From Shinisaurus crocodilurus (Eukaryota > Chordata > Lepidosauria > Squamata > Shinisauridae), in assembly GCA_021292165.1 (NCBI GenBank), contig CM037876.1, positions 39,666,575 through 39,730,574 on the forward strand: a DNA stretch of 64,000 nt, in the 5' to 3' direction. Position 1 is the first letter of the stretch, and each line of letters begins with the position of its first letter. Shown here piece by piece: positions 1-11,539 of this stretch. A model generated the notes under the pieces. The model searched no databases. It was not told the DNA's origin and worked only from the letters and a program-made list of their open reading frames with translations. A program made the position numbers and the translations under genes.

Positions 1-905
1 GCCTATTGTCTGTTATGGGCCTGGAGCGGCCGCTCCAATCGCCCCTATGTTAATCCGGCCCTGACCTCTTGTTCCACAGTCCAAGCCATTCTCTGTGCTC
101 ACTCATGGTAAGGACGGAAGCAGCCCCTGCAAGCAAAGATTCTTTCTAGTCAACTGATGTTCATCAGAAGTTGGACAGGGAGTTTTAAGATTTGAATAAG
201 ACAGTCCTTTGTGTGTTGTACGAAGAGGAACTCATCACCAAATCCCTGCTCAGCTACCAACTCACATGGGATTCCCTATCTTGAAATAAGTAGCTAGGCA
301 GCTACCTCAGGGTCATCTTCTCTCTACAGGTAGTTTCCCAGCTTTTGCTGCCAGCATTTTAGAAACTGGTGGTCAGTTCACTGAGTCTTCCCTGATCCAC
401 CCTAAGCCTAAGGATTCTTCTGGATTTTTTTCTATCAGTAACACTGTAAATCTCAGCCAGGAAGAAGCCCTCACACACTGTCCCCCCCCACAACACAAAA
501 AAATCCATTAGTTCCTGGAGGAATGTTCTGAGCATGTGCAACTTATCACACATGCCCAATGTTCCCTCTAGCCAAAGCAGGAAGTAAAGAACAGTGTTGC
601 ACTGCTGCTGCCGGCCATTTTACATTGCATCCTATGGAGGGAAACAAGGTCTGGGACACAAGCAATGAGAAGCAGGTTAGGCAGGAGAGGTCAGGTGGGC
701 CCCTGCCCCCTTTAAACTGTGTGATGAGCCTCCACTGCCTACAACTTCCAACAACAGTCGTCTTTTCTCCCCAGGGCTGTTATAGTAATGAAGAGGTAAT
801 TTGGGCCTGCATCAGGCAGATCCCTTTCTAAGAAACTGAGCTATATTCTTAGCATCCAAAATACAGTTTTCCAAACCAACATTACACTTAAGCCTTAAAA
901 AAGGT
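1..905. other. Unannotated sequence
   Basis: I see no gene, RNA or recognisable repeat here. The open frames are short and show no familiar domain. It is probably old, unclassified repeat or unique intergenic DNA. Confidence 0.4.
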
Positions 906-906
906 A

Positions 907-2052
907 CCCGTATATACTCGAGTATAAGCCGACCCGAATAAGCCGAGGCACCTAATTTCACCCCCCAAAACTGGGAAAACTTATTGACTCAGGTATAAGC
1001 CTAGGGTGGGAAATGCAGCAGCTACTGCATTTTTTTAAATTTAAAAAATAATTTTTTTAAAAAAAAATAAAGATACGGTAGATACCAATAAAATTCCCCT
1101 CCCCTTCCCACCAAAAGATATGGTAGATACCGGTACCTTCCTTCTCCTGCCTTTCACCGCCTTCCCTCCAAGAAGCCTCGCTTGGCCTTCCCGCCAAGAA
1201 GCCCCGCTCGCGGCCTCCGTGCCTCTCTCTCTCCCCCCTCGGTTGGGCTGCAGCGAGCCGGCCTGGGCTCTGCCCCGCCCGGATCCCTCCTCTGGCTCTT
1301 CGCCTTTCCCGGCTCTTCGCCTGGAGGTGGCCAGCGAGGGACATGGCTGGCTCTGAGGCAAGCGGGCGGCTGAGCTCGTTACTGCTGCTGCTGGTTCTTC
1401 CTTCAGGGCACCCGCCGCCGCCGCCAGCCCCCGCACGGGGAGGCTTTTTCGGCGGCAGGAGCAGGTACGGTGACGGGGGTGGCTGGGGGGGTCTGGGGGT
1501 GGCAGCGGGGGTCCTGGGGGGTGCTTCGGCGGCGGCGGGGCTTCGGCGGCGGCGGGGAGGCTTTTTTGGCGGCGGCGGGGCTTTCGGCGGCAGGAGCAGG
1601 TACGGTGACGGGGGTGGTGGTGGGGTCTGGGGGTGGCGGTGGGGGCCCTGGGGGGGCTTCGGTGGCGGCAGGGCTTCGGCGGTGGCGGGGCTTCGGCGGC
1701 GGCGGGCCTTTTTCCGCGGCGGCGGGGCATTTTCGGCGGCGGTGGGTGCAGGTAGGGTGTCTGGGGGGTGGCGGGGGGTGTCTGGGGGTGGCGGCGGGGG
1801 TCCTGGGGGGGCTTTGGTGGCAGCGGGGCTTCGGCGGAGGCGGGGCTTCGGCGACGGCGGGCCTTTTTCGGCGGCGGCGGGGCATTTTCGGCGGCGGCGG
1901 GTGCAGGTAGGGTGTCTGGGGGGGTGGCGGGGGTGTCTGGGGGTGGCGGCGGGGGTCCTGGAGGGGCGCTGACCCGAGTATAAGCTGAGGGGGGCATTTT
2001 TCAGCTCAAAAAATGTGCTGAAAAACGCGGCTTATACTCGAGTATATACGGT
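907..2052. mobile_element. Palindrome-ended DNA element around a GC-rich minisatellite
   Basis: The two ends are inverted copies of about 25 bp. Each contains the palindrome TATACTCGAGTATA followed by AAGCCG (left 908-932, right 2028-2050). Degenerate direct copies of the GTATAAGCC motif recur inside, near 990 and 1975. The left shoulder is AT-rich and the centre is a G+C-rich tandem repeat. There is no transposase frame, so this reads as a non-autonomous element. I could not fix a target duplication, although a TA lies at 905-906, and I do not assign a superfamily. Confidence 0.6.
1437..1972. repeat. GC-rich minisatellite (VNTR-like)
   Basis: Irregular tandem units of roughly 100-150 bp are built from GGCGGCGGGG, CTTCGGCGGCGG, GGTGTCTGGGGG and GCAGGTA(C/G)GGT blocks. 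The array forces long open frames on both strands: Gly/Arg-rich on plus, Pro-rich on minus. These frames are a by-product of composition and not genes. The block could form G-quadruplexes and is a likely site of length variation. Confidence 0.75.
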
Positions 2053-2775
2053 GTGTGACGAGAAGATGTCAACTCTGCAGGTAGGTTTTATAAAAAGTTG
2101 ATTGCCCAGTAAAGGGTTAAGATAAACTGTTATAGTCTAGTTAAAGGGCAAAGGCAGAAACTAAGCTTCTCTGAGAAGTCAGGTAGCAGGGTTAAGTGGA
2201 GCAAACCACTTAGTGGTATCAGGGGAGGGAATGCTGGACATTACCTAGCAAAAAGTTAGAAATTCCATTCTCTCTAACAGTTAGATTAGTTCTAACAGTT
2301 AACAGGCTTAACTACTTGCTAGGAGTTAGGAAAAGAGACATGTTCTGTGGTTTTCCTTACCTCACAGTATGAGTAATGTTCAAGAAACTGCACTTACAAA
2401 GTCTGTAACCATCAAGCTTATAGTACCTGAGAAATCATATGCTACTGTTATTTACTTTTAAAAGCATCTCCTTTACAAACAAGGCCTGTGTTTGCTGGAT
2501 GAAGTCTGCTGCTGTTATGCAATCGGTTTACTGCTCCATAATGCAGCTCCCATGGTTTTTGTTGTTTTTTGCATTTCATCCAGTGTACAAATGAAGGCCT
2601 CCTGAAACTTGATTGCCTGCAGTCACAGCACTCCTTCCTCTAGGTGCCTATGACTCAATCCATTTCTTCTCTGAAAGCATCAAAGGAGTGAGAGGATCTC
2701 CCCCCCCCATGGAAATTAAATAAGAATCTGGAGTGGGGATAAAAACCAACATGTACTAATATACCAACATATACA
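2053..2775. other. Unannotated sequence
   Basis: No gene or named repeat is visible. Around 2255-2300 there is a short run of TTAG/CTAACAG-like repeats with no further structure. Confidence 0.35.
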
Positions 2776-2948
2776 GGCCTGTGGCTCATGCTGGCTCAGC
2801 TTGTCTGAGCGTGGAAAGCTAAGCAGGGTCAGGCCTGGTTATTACTTGGATGAGAGACCCCTCTTCTAGTTTCCTGCATTGAGCAGGGGGTTGGACTTGA
2901 TGGCCTTGTAGGCCCCTTCCAACTCTATGATCTATGAATCTATGAATG
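2776..2948 (+). mobile_element. 5S rRNA-derived SINE with CR1-like tail
   Basis: The first ~85 bp resemble vertebrate 5S rRNA, including the internal promoter blocks AAGCTAAGCAGGGTC and TACTTGGATG followed by GAGACC. The 3' part (GGGGTTGGACTTGATGGCC and CCTTCCAACTCTATGATC) resembles the 3' end of CR1 LINEs. This fits a SINE transcribed by RNA polymerase III from a 5S-type promoter and mobilised by CR1 machinery. It ends in short CTATGAAT repeats. Confidence 0.8.
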
Positions 2949-3099
2949 CTTAACCAATACTCTTTCCTCAGTCTCTTCTTGGACCCTGCTACAGACCACA
3001 GGCTGCCTCTGTGATAGCACTGAGGTGCACGTTTCCCTATCTATACATCTCTTGTTACTAGCCCTAGTCAGACATTCTGCATTATGGAAGGATTGACAT

Positions 3100-3266
3100 A
3101 CAGGCCTGTGGCTTATGCTGGCTCAGCTTGTCTGAGTGTGGAAAGCTAAGCAGGGTCAGGCCTGGTTATTACTTGGATGGGAGACCCCTCCTCTAGTTTC
3201 CTGCATTGAGCAGGGGGTTGGACTCGATAGCCTTGTAGGCTCCTTCCAACTCTATGATCTATGATT
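3100..3266 (+). mobile_element. 5S rRNA-derived SINE, second copy
   Basis: This is the same family as the copy about 325 bp upstream, in the same orientation, with a few substitutions (GCTTATGCTGG, GGACTCGATAGCC). Both copies are preceded by CATACAG-like sequence. It is not a functional 5S gene: the 3' third of 5S rRNA is replaced by the CR1-like tail. Confidence 0.8.
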
Positions 3267-3611
3267 AGTGGAGGACACAGAGGAGGAGGGGGAGGACAAG
3301 CACAGTCTAGCTCCACCCCTGTTGCCATCCTCATCACCCTCCACATGTTGAAGACAAACATCAGCAGGGAGGCTTTTGTATCTGTGTAGACTCTCTATGT
3401 GATGTAGAACCCTGACGAGGATGATGATGGGGAGCAGAGCTAGAGCGTGCATGTCCTCATCCTCCCTCGTTCCATGTTCATTATTCCTTAAAGCAGTACA
3501 CCTGAGTAGGGTTACTGTCACTGGAATATCCTTTCCCCTTTTACCAGTGGGTGGCAGCTTATCAAACTGGGCTGGTGTAGGTATGGTAGGAGGGCCAGTA
3601 TGAAGGGTAGG

Positions 3612-3955
3612 CATAATCAGGCACCTGCTGAGGGCCCACAACCCAGCAGGGGCTCACTGATAAGAGGCACTTGGACTTGCTCCTCCTCTTCACCATTGCA
3701 TTTGCAACCTGCTTGGTCACATGCCTCTCACTCTGGCCCCAACCATGGTGGTGGTGAGAAGGAGGAGCAGTAGATGCCACTGCCTACTTGCTCATGGCTC
3801 TCTGCCTATCAAACAAGCAAGTAGTAGCAATGATGGGAAAGAGGAAGAGGAGCAAAGCAGCTGGTGACAATGGTGGTGAGAAGACTCATTGAGGCCCATT
3901 GAAGGGGCCTTGCCCAAGGGCCTTCAAACTCTGGAGCTGGCACTGTATGGTAGCA
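3612..3955 (+). repeat. Dispersed repeat family A, plus copy
   Basis: A diverged inverted copy lies at 33020-33365. Shared blocks include GCAGGTGCC(C/T)-type ends, the GAGGAGCAGTAGATGCCACTG region, and the stretch about GGGCCTT(C)AAA beside GGAGC(T)GGC. There is no coding capacity. The family is not recognised; it may be a non-autonomous DNA element. Confidence 0.5.
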
Positions 3956-4158
3956 CACTCTCCCCCTGTGCATTGTCTACAGGACACCACATTCTGGTCT
4001 ATCTGTTGAAGGATATAGAAAGGAGTTGGTCCTATACTGGTTAGGATGAAGCAGTTTTCTCCCCCTTATGCGCAGCCTGGTTATTGAAACTGGTTATCAC
4101 CATGTGGGTTGCTAAACCCTGGTAAAAGGCTCTTTAAAGGAATGGATTGTCCATACAA

Positions 4159-5124
4159 GTTGGTTGTTGAAACCCTGTCCAAGTGCCTGGAGGCAGTGGG
4201 TGGCTGGATGGGAGGGAACATGCTCAAACTGAACCCCGACAAGACCGAGGTACTTCTGGTGGGAGACAAGGGAAGGTTAGGGGATGTTGACCTGGTGCTG
4301 AATGGGGTACATCTACCCCTGAAGGACCAGGTCCGCAGCTTGGGGGTCATTCTAGACTCCCAGCTGTCCATGGAGGCTCAGGTGTCAGCTGTGAGCCGGG
4401 CGGCGCTGTATCAGCTCCATCTGATACGGCAGTTGCTCCCCTACCTTCCTAATCATCTGCTCCCATCAGTGGTTCATGCCTTGGTCTCCTCTCACCTAGA
4501 CTACTGTAATGCGCTCTACGTGGGGTTACCCTCGAAGACGGTTCGGAAGTTGCAGCTGGTACAGAATGCAGCCGCTCGCCTGATTAAAGGCTGCCGCCAG
4601 CGTGATCACATCACTCTGGTGCTCAAAGAGTTGCACTGGCTACCAGTTGTTTGCCGAGCCGAATTCAAGGTGTTGGCGTTGACCTTTAAAACCCTGTATG
4701 GCTCTGGTCCAATATATCTCAAGGAGCACCTCCAGCAACATCAAGTAGGCCGCTCAACAAGATCTGCCACGGACAGCCTTCTCCCTGTCCCATCAGCCAG
4801 AGAAACCAGGCTGGTGGGGACTGTGGCATGGTGGACACGCCTTTTCTGTGGCAGCCCCCAATTTATGGAACTCTCTCCCTAGTGACCTCCGCCATGCCCC
4901 TTCCTTGATTAGCTTCCGCCGTGCATTAAAAACATGGCTTTTCAGGTGGGAATATGGGGTGGGTTAGGATTTTTAAGTTTTGTTCTGTTTTTAATTGTGT
5001 TTTATACTGTGTGTGTGTGTGTGTCCCGCCCCCGGTATTTTATTGGATTGTAAATCGCTCAGAGTGGCCGGATGTCTGGCCAGATGGGCGATTCATAAAT
5101 ATAATCAATAAATAAATAAATAAG
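4159..5124 (+). mobile_element. L2-group LINE, 3' part of ORF2 and 3' UTR
   Basis: From about 4160 to 4830 the plus strand encodes the C-terminal part of a LINE reverse transcriptase (thumb and downstream region), with KLNPDKTEVLLVG, SLGVILDSQLS, LDYCNALYVGLP and LHWLPV. Frame is lost near 4810-4880. The 3' UTR ends with CAGATGGGCGATTCATAAAT followed by an (AAAT)n tail at about 5100-5122. The endonuclease and catalytic RT core are absent, so this is a 5'-truncated, dead copy. Copies of the same subfamily lie at 9949-10349 and 31989-32992 on the minus strand. Confidence 0.85.
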
Positions 5125-7097
5125 GTTTAAAACTAATAAAGACATTTATTAGTTTTACTTACAGTCCGTTATTCATATATGCAGGATGCATATAGGCAGA
5201 TTAGAGTCTTTAGTGTTCAGAGTCTGCTTCATTGGAGATCACTGGCTGGAAGCCAGCTCAAACCTTGTGTCCATCATGGTTGGAGAGGCTGAGAGAGCGA
5301 GAGAGCTGGCCACAGAGAGGTAGGGAGGAGGGGTTAAAAAACATGCACCCTGGGGATTGTTCAATTAACCCTTTCCTCCCACTGTAACTAGTGGTTATAT
5401 TACCTCGTTGATTTAAGCAAGCAATATAAAAATTTCCATCACTATTTAATAAGACCTCTAGGATTCCCCTAAACTTCAAAATAATGCATTGGGTGCTGCC
5501 TATTCCTCTTTCTGCAACAGCAAGCTATTCATAGGCCTCCCAGCTACCTGATTTCCTCAGAGCCTCCTACAGATTAAGCCTCATCATCCAGACCACGTCG
5601 CTCCAGGGCATCCAGACCACGTTGTTCCATGTGCCCTGCTCTAAAGTGCCTGCAGAACAGGCAGCTTCATATGGCTCCAAAAAGTGAGCCTGGTTACAAA
5701 ACGGGGAAAGCAAGAGGTGTGATATGATCATTTCCCCCCAGGAATGACCGGAGATAACGTGATAAGAAAGTGCTCAAAGAAATGTAACTTGAGCCTATGA
5801 GTGTTTTGTGTTTCCTTCAACTGGGATTTTCAATATGATGTGGTTGTATGTGCACAAGGTCCCCTCATCCACCACCCCCTTTCCCTAGGGCACTGTGTTT
5901 TGTTTACATGTCATCTCAAGAGAAATCTATTTTAGGACTTTCTGTTTGAAAGCAGCCGTAGCACATTTAAAGATTTCCAAAGGAGCTTCTCATCCTGACC
6001 TCCTGAAATAAACAGATCGGCTGCAGAGAGACCTTGAGAAGACTGAGCTGGAGTCTGCTGCAATGCTGCTGAAGTTCATGCCACTCAAGCGGTTCCAAAT
6101 TAGGATGCCCCTGCTGTGGCAGCAGTTCTTGACTGCATACATGAGATGACTGAGCACCCGAAATGGATGTGTTTTCATGTAAGCCATGTGGATGGCATTA
6201 GGTTTGGACTGGAGAAATAGGAGGGGAGGGATCCAAACAGGAAGTAACCTAGGGCTGATTGATAGGATCATGTTTATATCGGGATGGGTGAAAATTTCAT
6301 CTCACGTCATTTTTAATAAGAATTTACTCAGATTTGTGAATTGTCTCGTATTTGGTATGGGGAAGAACGAGATTTAAAAAAGATTGAATGTGGGAGAAAC
6401 TGAAACTGACAGATTTGTCCAGCCATGCCAAGGGCTTTGAGCGCTTATTTCTTAAAAGTCTGTCTTTGACTTCATGTGTATTCAACCATGTCGTCCGTGG
6501 TGCTGATTTAGTGTGGCCATCTCTTTTTTTCTGGCAGGCTCCTCGTCTTTAACAGCTATAACTCAGACAGGTACAACATGGTCCTCAGCATGCTGGAAAT
6601 AGCTGTACCTATTGAATTTGGCTAGTGCAGGGTGTGTGTGAAAAGTTTGTTTCATTTTGTTTTTGATGAGAATTTACTGAAATGCATATACATTTCTTCA
6701 TATTCATGATGAGAGAAAGCAAAACTGACAGATTTGCCCTTGCCCTTCCCTGTTGTTATCACATGCTGTCTATTCTGGCTACCATGTGACAGCTGGGCTC
6801 TGCAAAATAATAGTTAGCAATAAAGGTCTACATGTAACCATTAGAGCGCTCTTTCAAATGTGAAGGAAAGGTTATTTGAAGATGAGATTGTCCCTTGACA
6901 ACTGATATACATCTTTTAAATGGACCCTCCTATCAGCCTTTGATATGTTTACATATTCATTCACTCAGAGGCACCTCCAACAGTAAACAAATTGCTCATG
7001 CCAGAAATCTACCTGTGTGGGAGCAATTAAACCCAGGAGTCAGTCACTCACACCAGATTGCAGCTTCCCTTCCATGACAGGAAAAAATAGCAACTAA
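5125..7097. other. Unannotated sequence
   Basis: No gene, RNA or clear repeat is recognised. Two related short blocks (about 6260-6400 and 6630-6730) share TTTTGATGAGAATTTACT-like text and hint at an old, diverged repeat. Confidence 0.35.
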
Positions 7098-7650
7098 CAG
7101 CATAATCCTATGGCTCCTAGACAGCTTCTAGAGCAGTGTTCTCCAACCTTGGGTCCCCAGATGTTTTTGGCCTACAACTCCCAGCTATGCTGGCTGGGGC
7201 ATGCTGGGAGTTGTAGGCCAAAAACATCTGGGGACCCAAGGTTGGAGAACACTGTTCTAGAGGGCCATAGGATTTTTCGGGATCCCAGCTCGGACTTAGA
7301 AAAACAGCTCTGACATTGGAGCTGGGACTACGCGCTCAGAGCGCCCACCACGCCGGGCCGGCTGCTTCTCCGAGGTCATGAAAATTTAGTGGGCATTCCG
7401 GGGGCGGGGCGGGGAGGAGACCGGTGCTGCCAAGATACCGGGTATTCTGGCGGCGCCTCAGCCTCCTTCCCTTCTGCTCCGAAACACCAATTAGGACAGT
7501 CGAAATTGGCCCTCTAGCTGTTTTGTGGGGTGGGAGGGCACGGACAGAGGCAACCTTTGCCTCTGTGTTCCTCCCGCCCTGCATAGGATGCCCCAAATCC
7601 TCTGAGTTAGGAGGGTTATGGACATCCCCATAGGACTGCGCCATAAGTTG
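7098..7650. repeat. Possible non-autonomous repeat (family C)
   Basis: The outer edges are loosely inverted: CATAATCCTATGG at the left and CCATAGGACTGCGCC at the right. The right half shares blocks with 47080-47190 (CCTGC..TAGGATGCC, GGAGGGTTA, and a (C)CATAGG end). A hAT MITE sits inside. The internal GC-rich part around 7320-7480 carries no convincing frame. The family is unnamed and the limits are approximate. Confidence 0.4.
7134..7254. mobile_element. hAT-type MITE with perfect 8-bp target duplication
   Basis: This is a near-perfect inverted repeat beginning CAGTGTTCTCCAACCTTGGG and ending in its complement, with a loop of about 20 bp. The 8-bp sequence TTCTAGAG occurs immediately before (7126-7133) and after (7255-7262). 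An 8-bp duplication and CAGTG ends are typical of hAT elements. It has no transposase and must have been moved in trans. Confidence 0.9.
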
Positions 7651-7659
7651 TGACACAGT

Positions 7660-9550
7660 CAAGAGGCAGCAGCTGTTGGGAAAAGACCAAGCAGCCCCCT
7701 AACTAAATAAGAACACCCACCCTACAGGTCATAATTTCTGACAAATGTAAATCAGCCTTTTGCTCCCACTCTGTGATGACTGAAATGACAAAGGATACGA
7801 AAGAAAGATTCAGAGCCAAACAGTTGTTAGGTGCAAGGTTCCCCGTCCATTATTTGTGGGATAAACATTTGCTTAGTTTGACCAATGCTCCTGTGATTAT
7901 CATTAGTGGACAGCTGAAATGCTTTATTAAGGTCCTCCGCCTTTCAACTTGTAAGCAGCTATTCTCTTGCTTATCTAGGACAGCTAGTTCACTGAACATT
8001 TTCTGCCCATCTTCTATCACAAAGCTATTTTTATACACCTGCATTCAGAACTCTGCTTTGAAAACATGTTCGTTGTTCACATGGCTGATGCTGATTTGGT
8101 TGAAATCTTGGCAGTTTCCTCAAAAGCTGAACTCAGTCATGTTCCTTAATATTGATCCAGTCAATTTTAAAAAATGGTTTATTTGTACATCTCATCTCAA
8201 AAGACAGTTGCTGTAATAGAGGAGCGCAGGCTATGATGAAGACCTCCTGTTTGCTGGCAAATGCTCCTTCCCCCAAAAGAGAGGGAATGAGGCAAGAGCC
8301 AAAGACAGGTGGTGGGGAAGAAGTGCTACAGGAGAGTTTAATGCCAGTGGCTTGGAAGGGAGCCTATCAGGTACCTTCTGGCTCTACCTTCTCTTCCACA
8401 CCCCACTGCTAACACTGACAGATGAAACTTAGCCCATGGGGAACTGATATATATTGCTATTAAGATATAGATATAGATGGTTGGTTTCATTGCAGAATTG
8501 AGATCTGAGCTCTTCACAAAGAGCTTTTCCTTTCCTCCTTTTCAACTACATAAAATCTAGGTGGCACTGTCCTATAGTGGAATATCACAATTACACAAGT
8601 AGGAAAAGACCTTTTCTTTCACTTTCAGAAATAATACTCCATTTTCCCTGCGCTAAAACCCCCCAAGGGAAAGTGCTCTTAAAATACAGAAGTGAAACTG
8701 GAGGATCATGATATCATCTAAAGAACCTGTAAACAACCATGAGTAAAGAATCATGAGCACACAATAAAAGCCTTGTGTAGAAACGCTCTTTGTGAAAGTG
8801 CTTTCCCTTCAACTAAAGGGTCCAGCAATGTGGGAGGTGAGCTTACACTCACACCCCTTCTGGTGCTGCCTATGGTAAATGGGCCTTGCACGTGACTGCT
8901 GTCTGCTTGTAGCTACCTCTATTCAAATCCAGATAATAATCTAGCCAATATAGTCAGTCGTACTATGCAGTCTTATAATGGACAGTGAGCTGTATTGTAC
9001 ATGTAGCCTTATTACTCTACAATGCTGCTTGCCTTACACTTTCGAAAAAAAGCAGCTCACAACTTTGTTTCCTTGAATAATAAGTTAGAGTTTGTGCCGT
9101 TGTAAAGAGGTGCATGGGAGTAATTGTGTTGGATTCGGACTTATGATTGGTGGAGATCCACTAATACTGGAGGAATAGAAGAGAGTATTTTTTTTGCAGG
9201 TTCCTCCTTCCCCTGGCAGCCCCGTGTCCCCTGAAAATCTGCTCTGGATGGTTGGGGGACCCTCCAGAGAAGCATAAGATGTAGTGTGGGGAACTTCAGG
9301 GGTCAAGGGGAACCAGCTAAAATTGTCTTTCCCCGTGCCCTTTCTTCAGCAGGAAGCCTCCACTGGATCCCAATCTGTTTTGTGATCAGAAAGAGCCCAA
9401 TGAAACAGATACATCTGAGGTAAGCTTATTTTACCCATGCTTGTGTACATCCCATGGTTTGGTTCAGCTCACTTTTAAAAACTTCAGCCTATACCTGCCC
9501 CAAGGGAACTAGAAGTAAAAGAACAATCATCAGTTGATCCAGTTCAATAG
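7660..9550. other. Unannotated sequence
   Basis: No gene or recognisable repeat is found. The open frames are short and lack known motifs. Base composition is unremarkable and AT-rich. Confidence 0.35.
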
Positions 9551-9555
9551 TTTAT

Positions 9556-9645
9556 GCAATCCTGAATGCACTTACCTGAGAGTAAGGCCCATTGAGCATT
9601 GTAGGACTTACTTCTGACTAAACATGAATAGGATTACTCTGTTCA
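9556..9645 (-). repeat. Short palindromic-type dispersed repeat
   Basis: Inverted halves surround CCCATTGAGCA: GCAATCCTGAATGCACTTAC and the AGGACTTACTTCTGACTA then AATAGGATTAC side. A related copy lies at 47222-47310. This looks like a short non-autonomous repeat common in reptile DNA, but I do not name the family. Confidence 0.5.
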
Positions 9646-9945
9646 ACCCATAAAATACTCTGTAATGTGATATCTGAGGTGAGGCCTATTGAACCATCTA
9701 ATCTGCATTTTTCCTGGCATTTGAGTTGGTATTTGAACTTGAAACATAGAATGGCATTCTGAATGAGTACACCAACTTTACAATCTGTTTTATATCTTTC
9801 CTGGCTTCCTTGAAAATAGATTTGGAGCTAGGGTTTGGTCTTAAACAGTAGAACTCTGGTCTCAATATATGTACCAAATTTGTTTACTTTATTTTATTTA
9901 TTTAGAAGATGTTTATGCTGCCCTTCATCAAAATCTTAGCGTGGT

Positions 9946-9948
<3 letters not shown>

Positions 9949-9984
<36 letters not shown>

Positions 9985-10349
9985 TTATATTTATCAATCG
10001 CCCATCTGGCCGGTCACCCGGCCACCCTGGGCGATGTACAACCAAAATACAACAAAACACAATAAAATATAATAATTAAAACAATATAAAAAATTCTTAT
10101 TAAAAACCTAACCCACCCCATATTCCCGCCTGAACAGCCATGTTTTTAATGCACAGCGGAAGCTCATCACGGAGGGGGCATGGCGAAGGTCACTAGGGAG
10201 GGAGTTCCATAATGTGGGGGCCGCCACAGAGAAGGCCCTCTTCCTAGTCCCCACCAGCCTGGCTGCTCTGGCTGATGGGATAAGGAGAAGGCCGTCCGTG
10301 GCAGACCTTGTTGAGTGGCCTACTTGATGTTGCTGGAGGCGCTCCTTGA
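9949..10349 (-). mobile_element. L2-group LINE, 3' end (minus)
   Basis: The (TTTA)n run at about 9949-9987 is the reverse of the LINE's (AAAT)n tail. It is followed by AATCGCCCATCTGGCCGG and then the reverse complement of the ORF2 C-terminus. Sequence similarity to the copy at 31989-32992 stops near 10349, so it is 5' truncated to about 400 bp. Confidence 0.85.
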
Positions 10350-10440
10350 GACAATATCCTTGTATTTAGTTTACAATAACTAAAATAATAAAATACATAA
10401 TCACAAAAACAAATACAGTTGTTTAAGAAGGATTAAAAAG

Positions 10441-10507
10441 GCGAGTGTGAGAAATACTTTAGCCTGAGTCATCACAAAGGCAAGTGTGGGAAATACTTCA
10501 GCCTGGG
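10441..10507. repeat. Two-unit direct repeat, 39-bp period
   Basis: A block of about 28 bp (GC(G/A)AGTGTG(A/G)GAAATACTT...) occurs at 10441 and again at 10480. The second unit ends in the AGCCTGGG that serves as target site for the neighbouring hAT element. Confidence 0.55.
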
Positions 10508-10904
10508 TAGGGATGAGCGATACTACAGCACTTGACGACCTGCCTCCAGTTTGGCGGATCTCGCTGCCACGTGAGTCGGAAGCAGGCCAAGTCGAGCCTG
10601 GGAAGTGACTTCCATTTTCAAAGTGGGACTGCTGTTTATGTAGAAACCGCCATCACCTACGTCAAGAATGCACTGAAAATGTCTGTAATTTGTGTGGATT
10701 GTGCAAACTACGGCTGTTTTTGGTGTAGGTTTAGTTTCTATCTAAACAGTTGTCCTGTATTGAAAACGGAAGTTGCTTTGCTGGCTCGACTTGGGAGAAT
10801 GTGAGTCGGCACTGGGGAAGTGGTAAGTGAGGCAGAGTTTGGGGGGTCGAATTGGGCAAATCCGCTGGATTCCACCCACTGAATGGATTCCTCACACATC
10901 CCTA
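10508..10904. mobile_element. hAT-type non-autonomous element, 8-bp target duplication
   Basis: The ends are TAGGGATG and CATCCCTA. The 8-bp duplication AGCCTGGG lies at 10500-10507 and 10905-10912, which fixes both boundaries. The 397-bp interior has no transposase. Its terminus resembles those at 27281 and 31286 (family B). Confidence 0.85.
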
Positions 10905-10954
10905 AGCCTGGGACAGTAAAGAACAGCAACAAAGTATCAAGTTATTAATGCTAG

Positions 10955-11322
10955 ACCCGGGAATGCCCTATCTGTGTGGAAGGTAAGGGGGAGTGTAAAG
11001 CTAAGGGTACTGTTTACAAAACTGAGAGTTTGGAATGTAATTATTTTTACATTATTGAAACTGGAAGATCTCTCCTAAAAAGATATAAGGAACACTTGGC
11101 TGATATTCAGTATAATGAAACATGTGCTAGACCTTGGTCCCTTCATTTGAGAGAGAGAAACATGCTGGCAGAACAACTTTAGTGAAGATCTCAGTGCTAG
11201 CAATTGAACGGAGCCTTGAAAGGAGAACGATTAATGAGGCAATGTTTATTGATCAGATGAAACCCAATAGCAATGTGAAGGATGATTTGAAACAAGCCAT
11301 GATGTTTATTAATGCAGCTTGA
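10955..11322 (+). pseudogene. Penelope-like element, GIY-YIG endonuclease remnant
   Basis: Translation from about 10965 gives a Cys-rich start (CPIC then C), TVYKTESLEC, and NYFYIIETGRSLLKRYKEHL. This matches the Cys cluster and GIY-YIG nuclease (Y..YI.ETGR.L..R..EH) at the C-terminus of Penelope-like retroelements. A frameshift near 11150 moves the frame; it then continues through VKISVLAIERSLERRTINEA to a stop at 11320-11322. The glycine expected before ETGR is replaced by Ile. The reverse transcriptase domain is absent. In the family this nuclease nicks the target DNA; here it is a dead fragment. Confidence 0.75.
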
Positions 11323-11539
11323 TAGGCTGTTGAATACAGGTGTTAAAATACTAATATTTGTTTCTCCCATTGCATCTTGGCCTGTTCCTGATTGGTTCTG
11401 GCTCAGTTTATAAGTGGTATTGCAGGATACTCTTATTTGTGATAGAAGCTAATGTTCTCTGCCGAAACATTTCACATTTTAAAATCTGTTTATAATTTTT
11501 TAAATCTATAAATGTACAAACTGGATGCACTATAGCTGG

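Noticed and set aside
1041..1997. Long open frames on both strands (Pro-rich minus, Gly/Arg-rich plus)
   Set aside because: They arise from the GC-rich tandem repeat. Frames overlap on both strands with low-complexity products and no domain.
2776..3266. Possible 5S rRNA genes
   Set aside because: The 3' third of 5S rRNA is replaced by a CR1-like tail, and both copies carry substitutions. They are SINEs.
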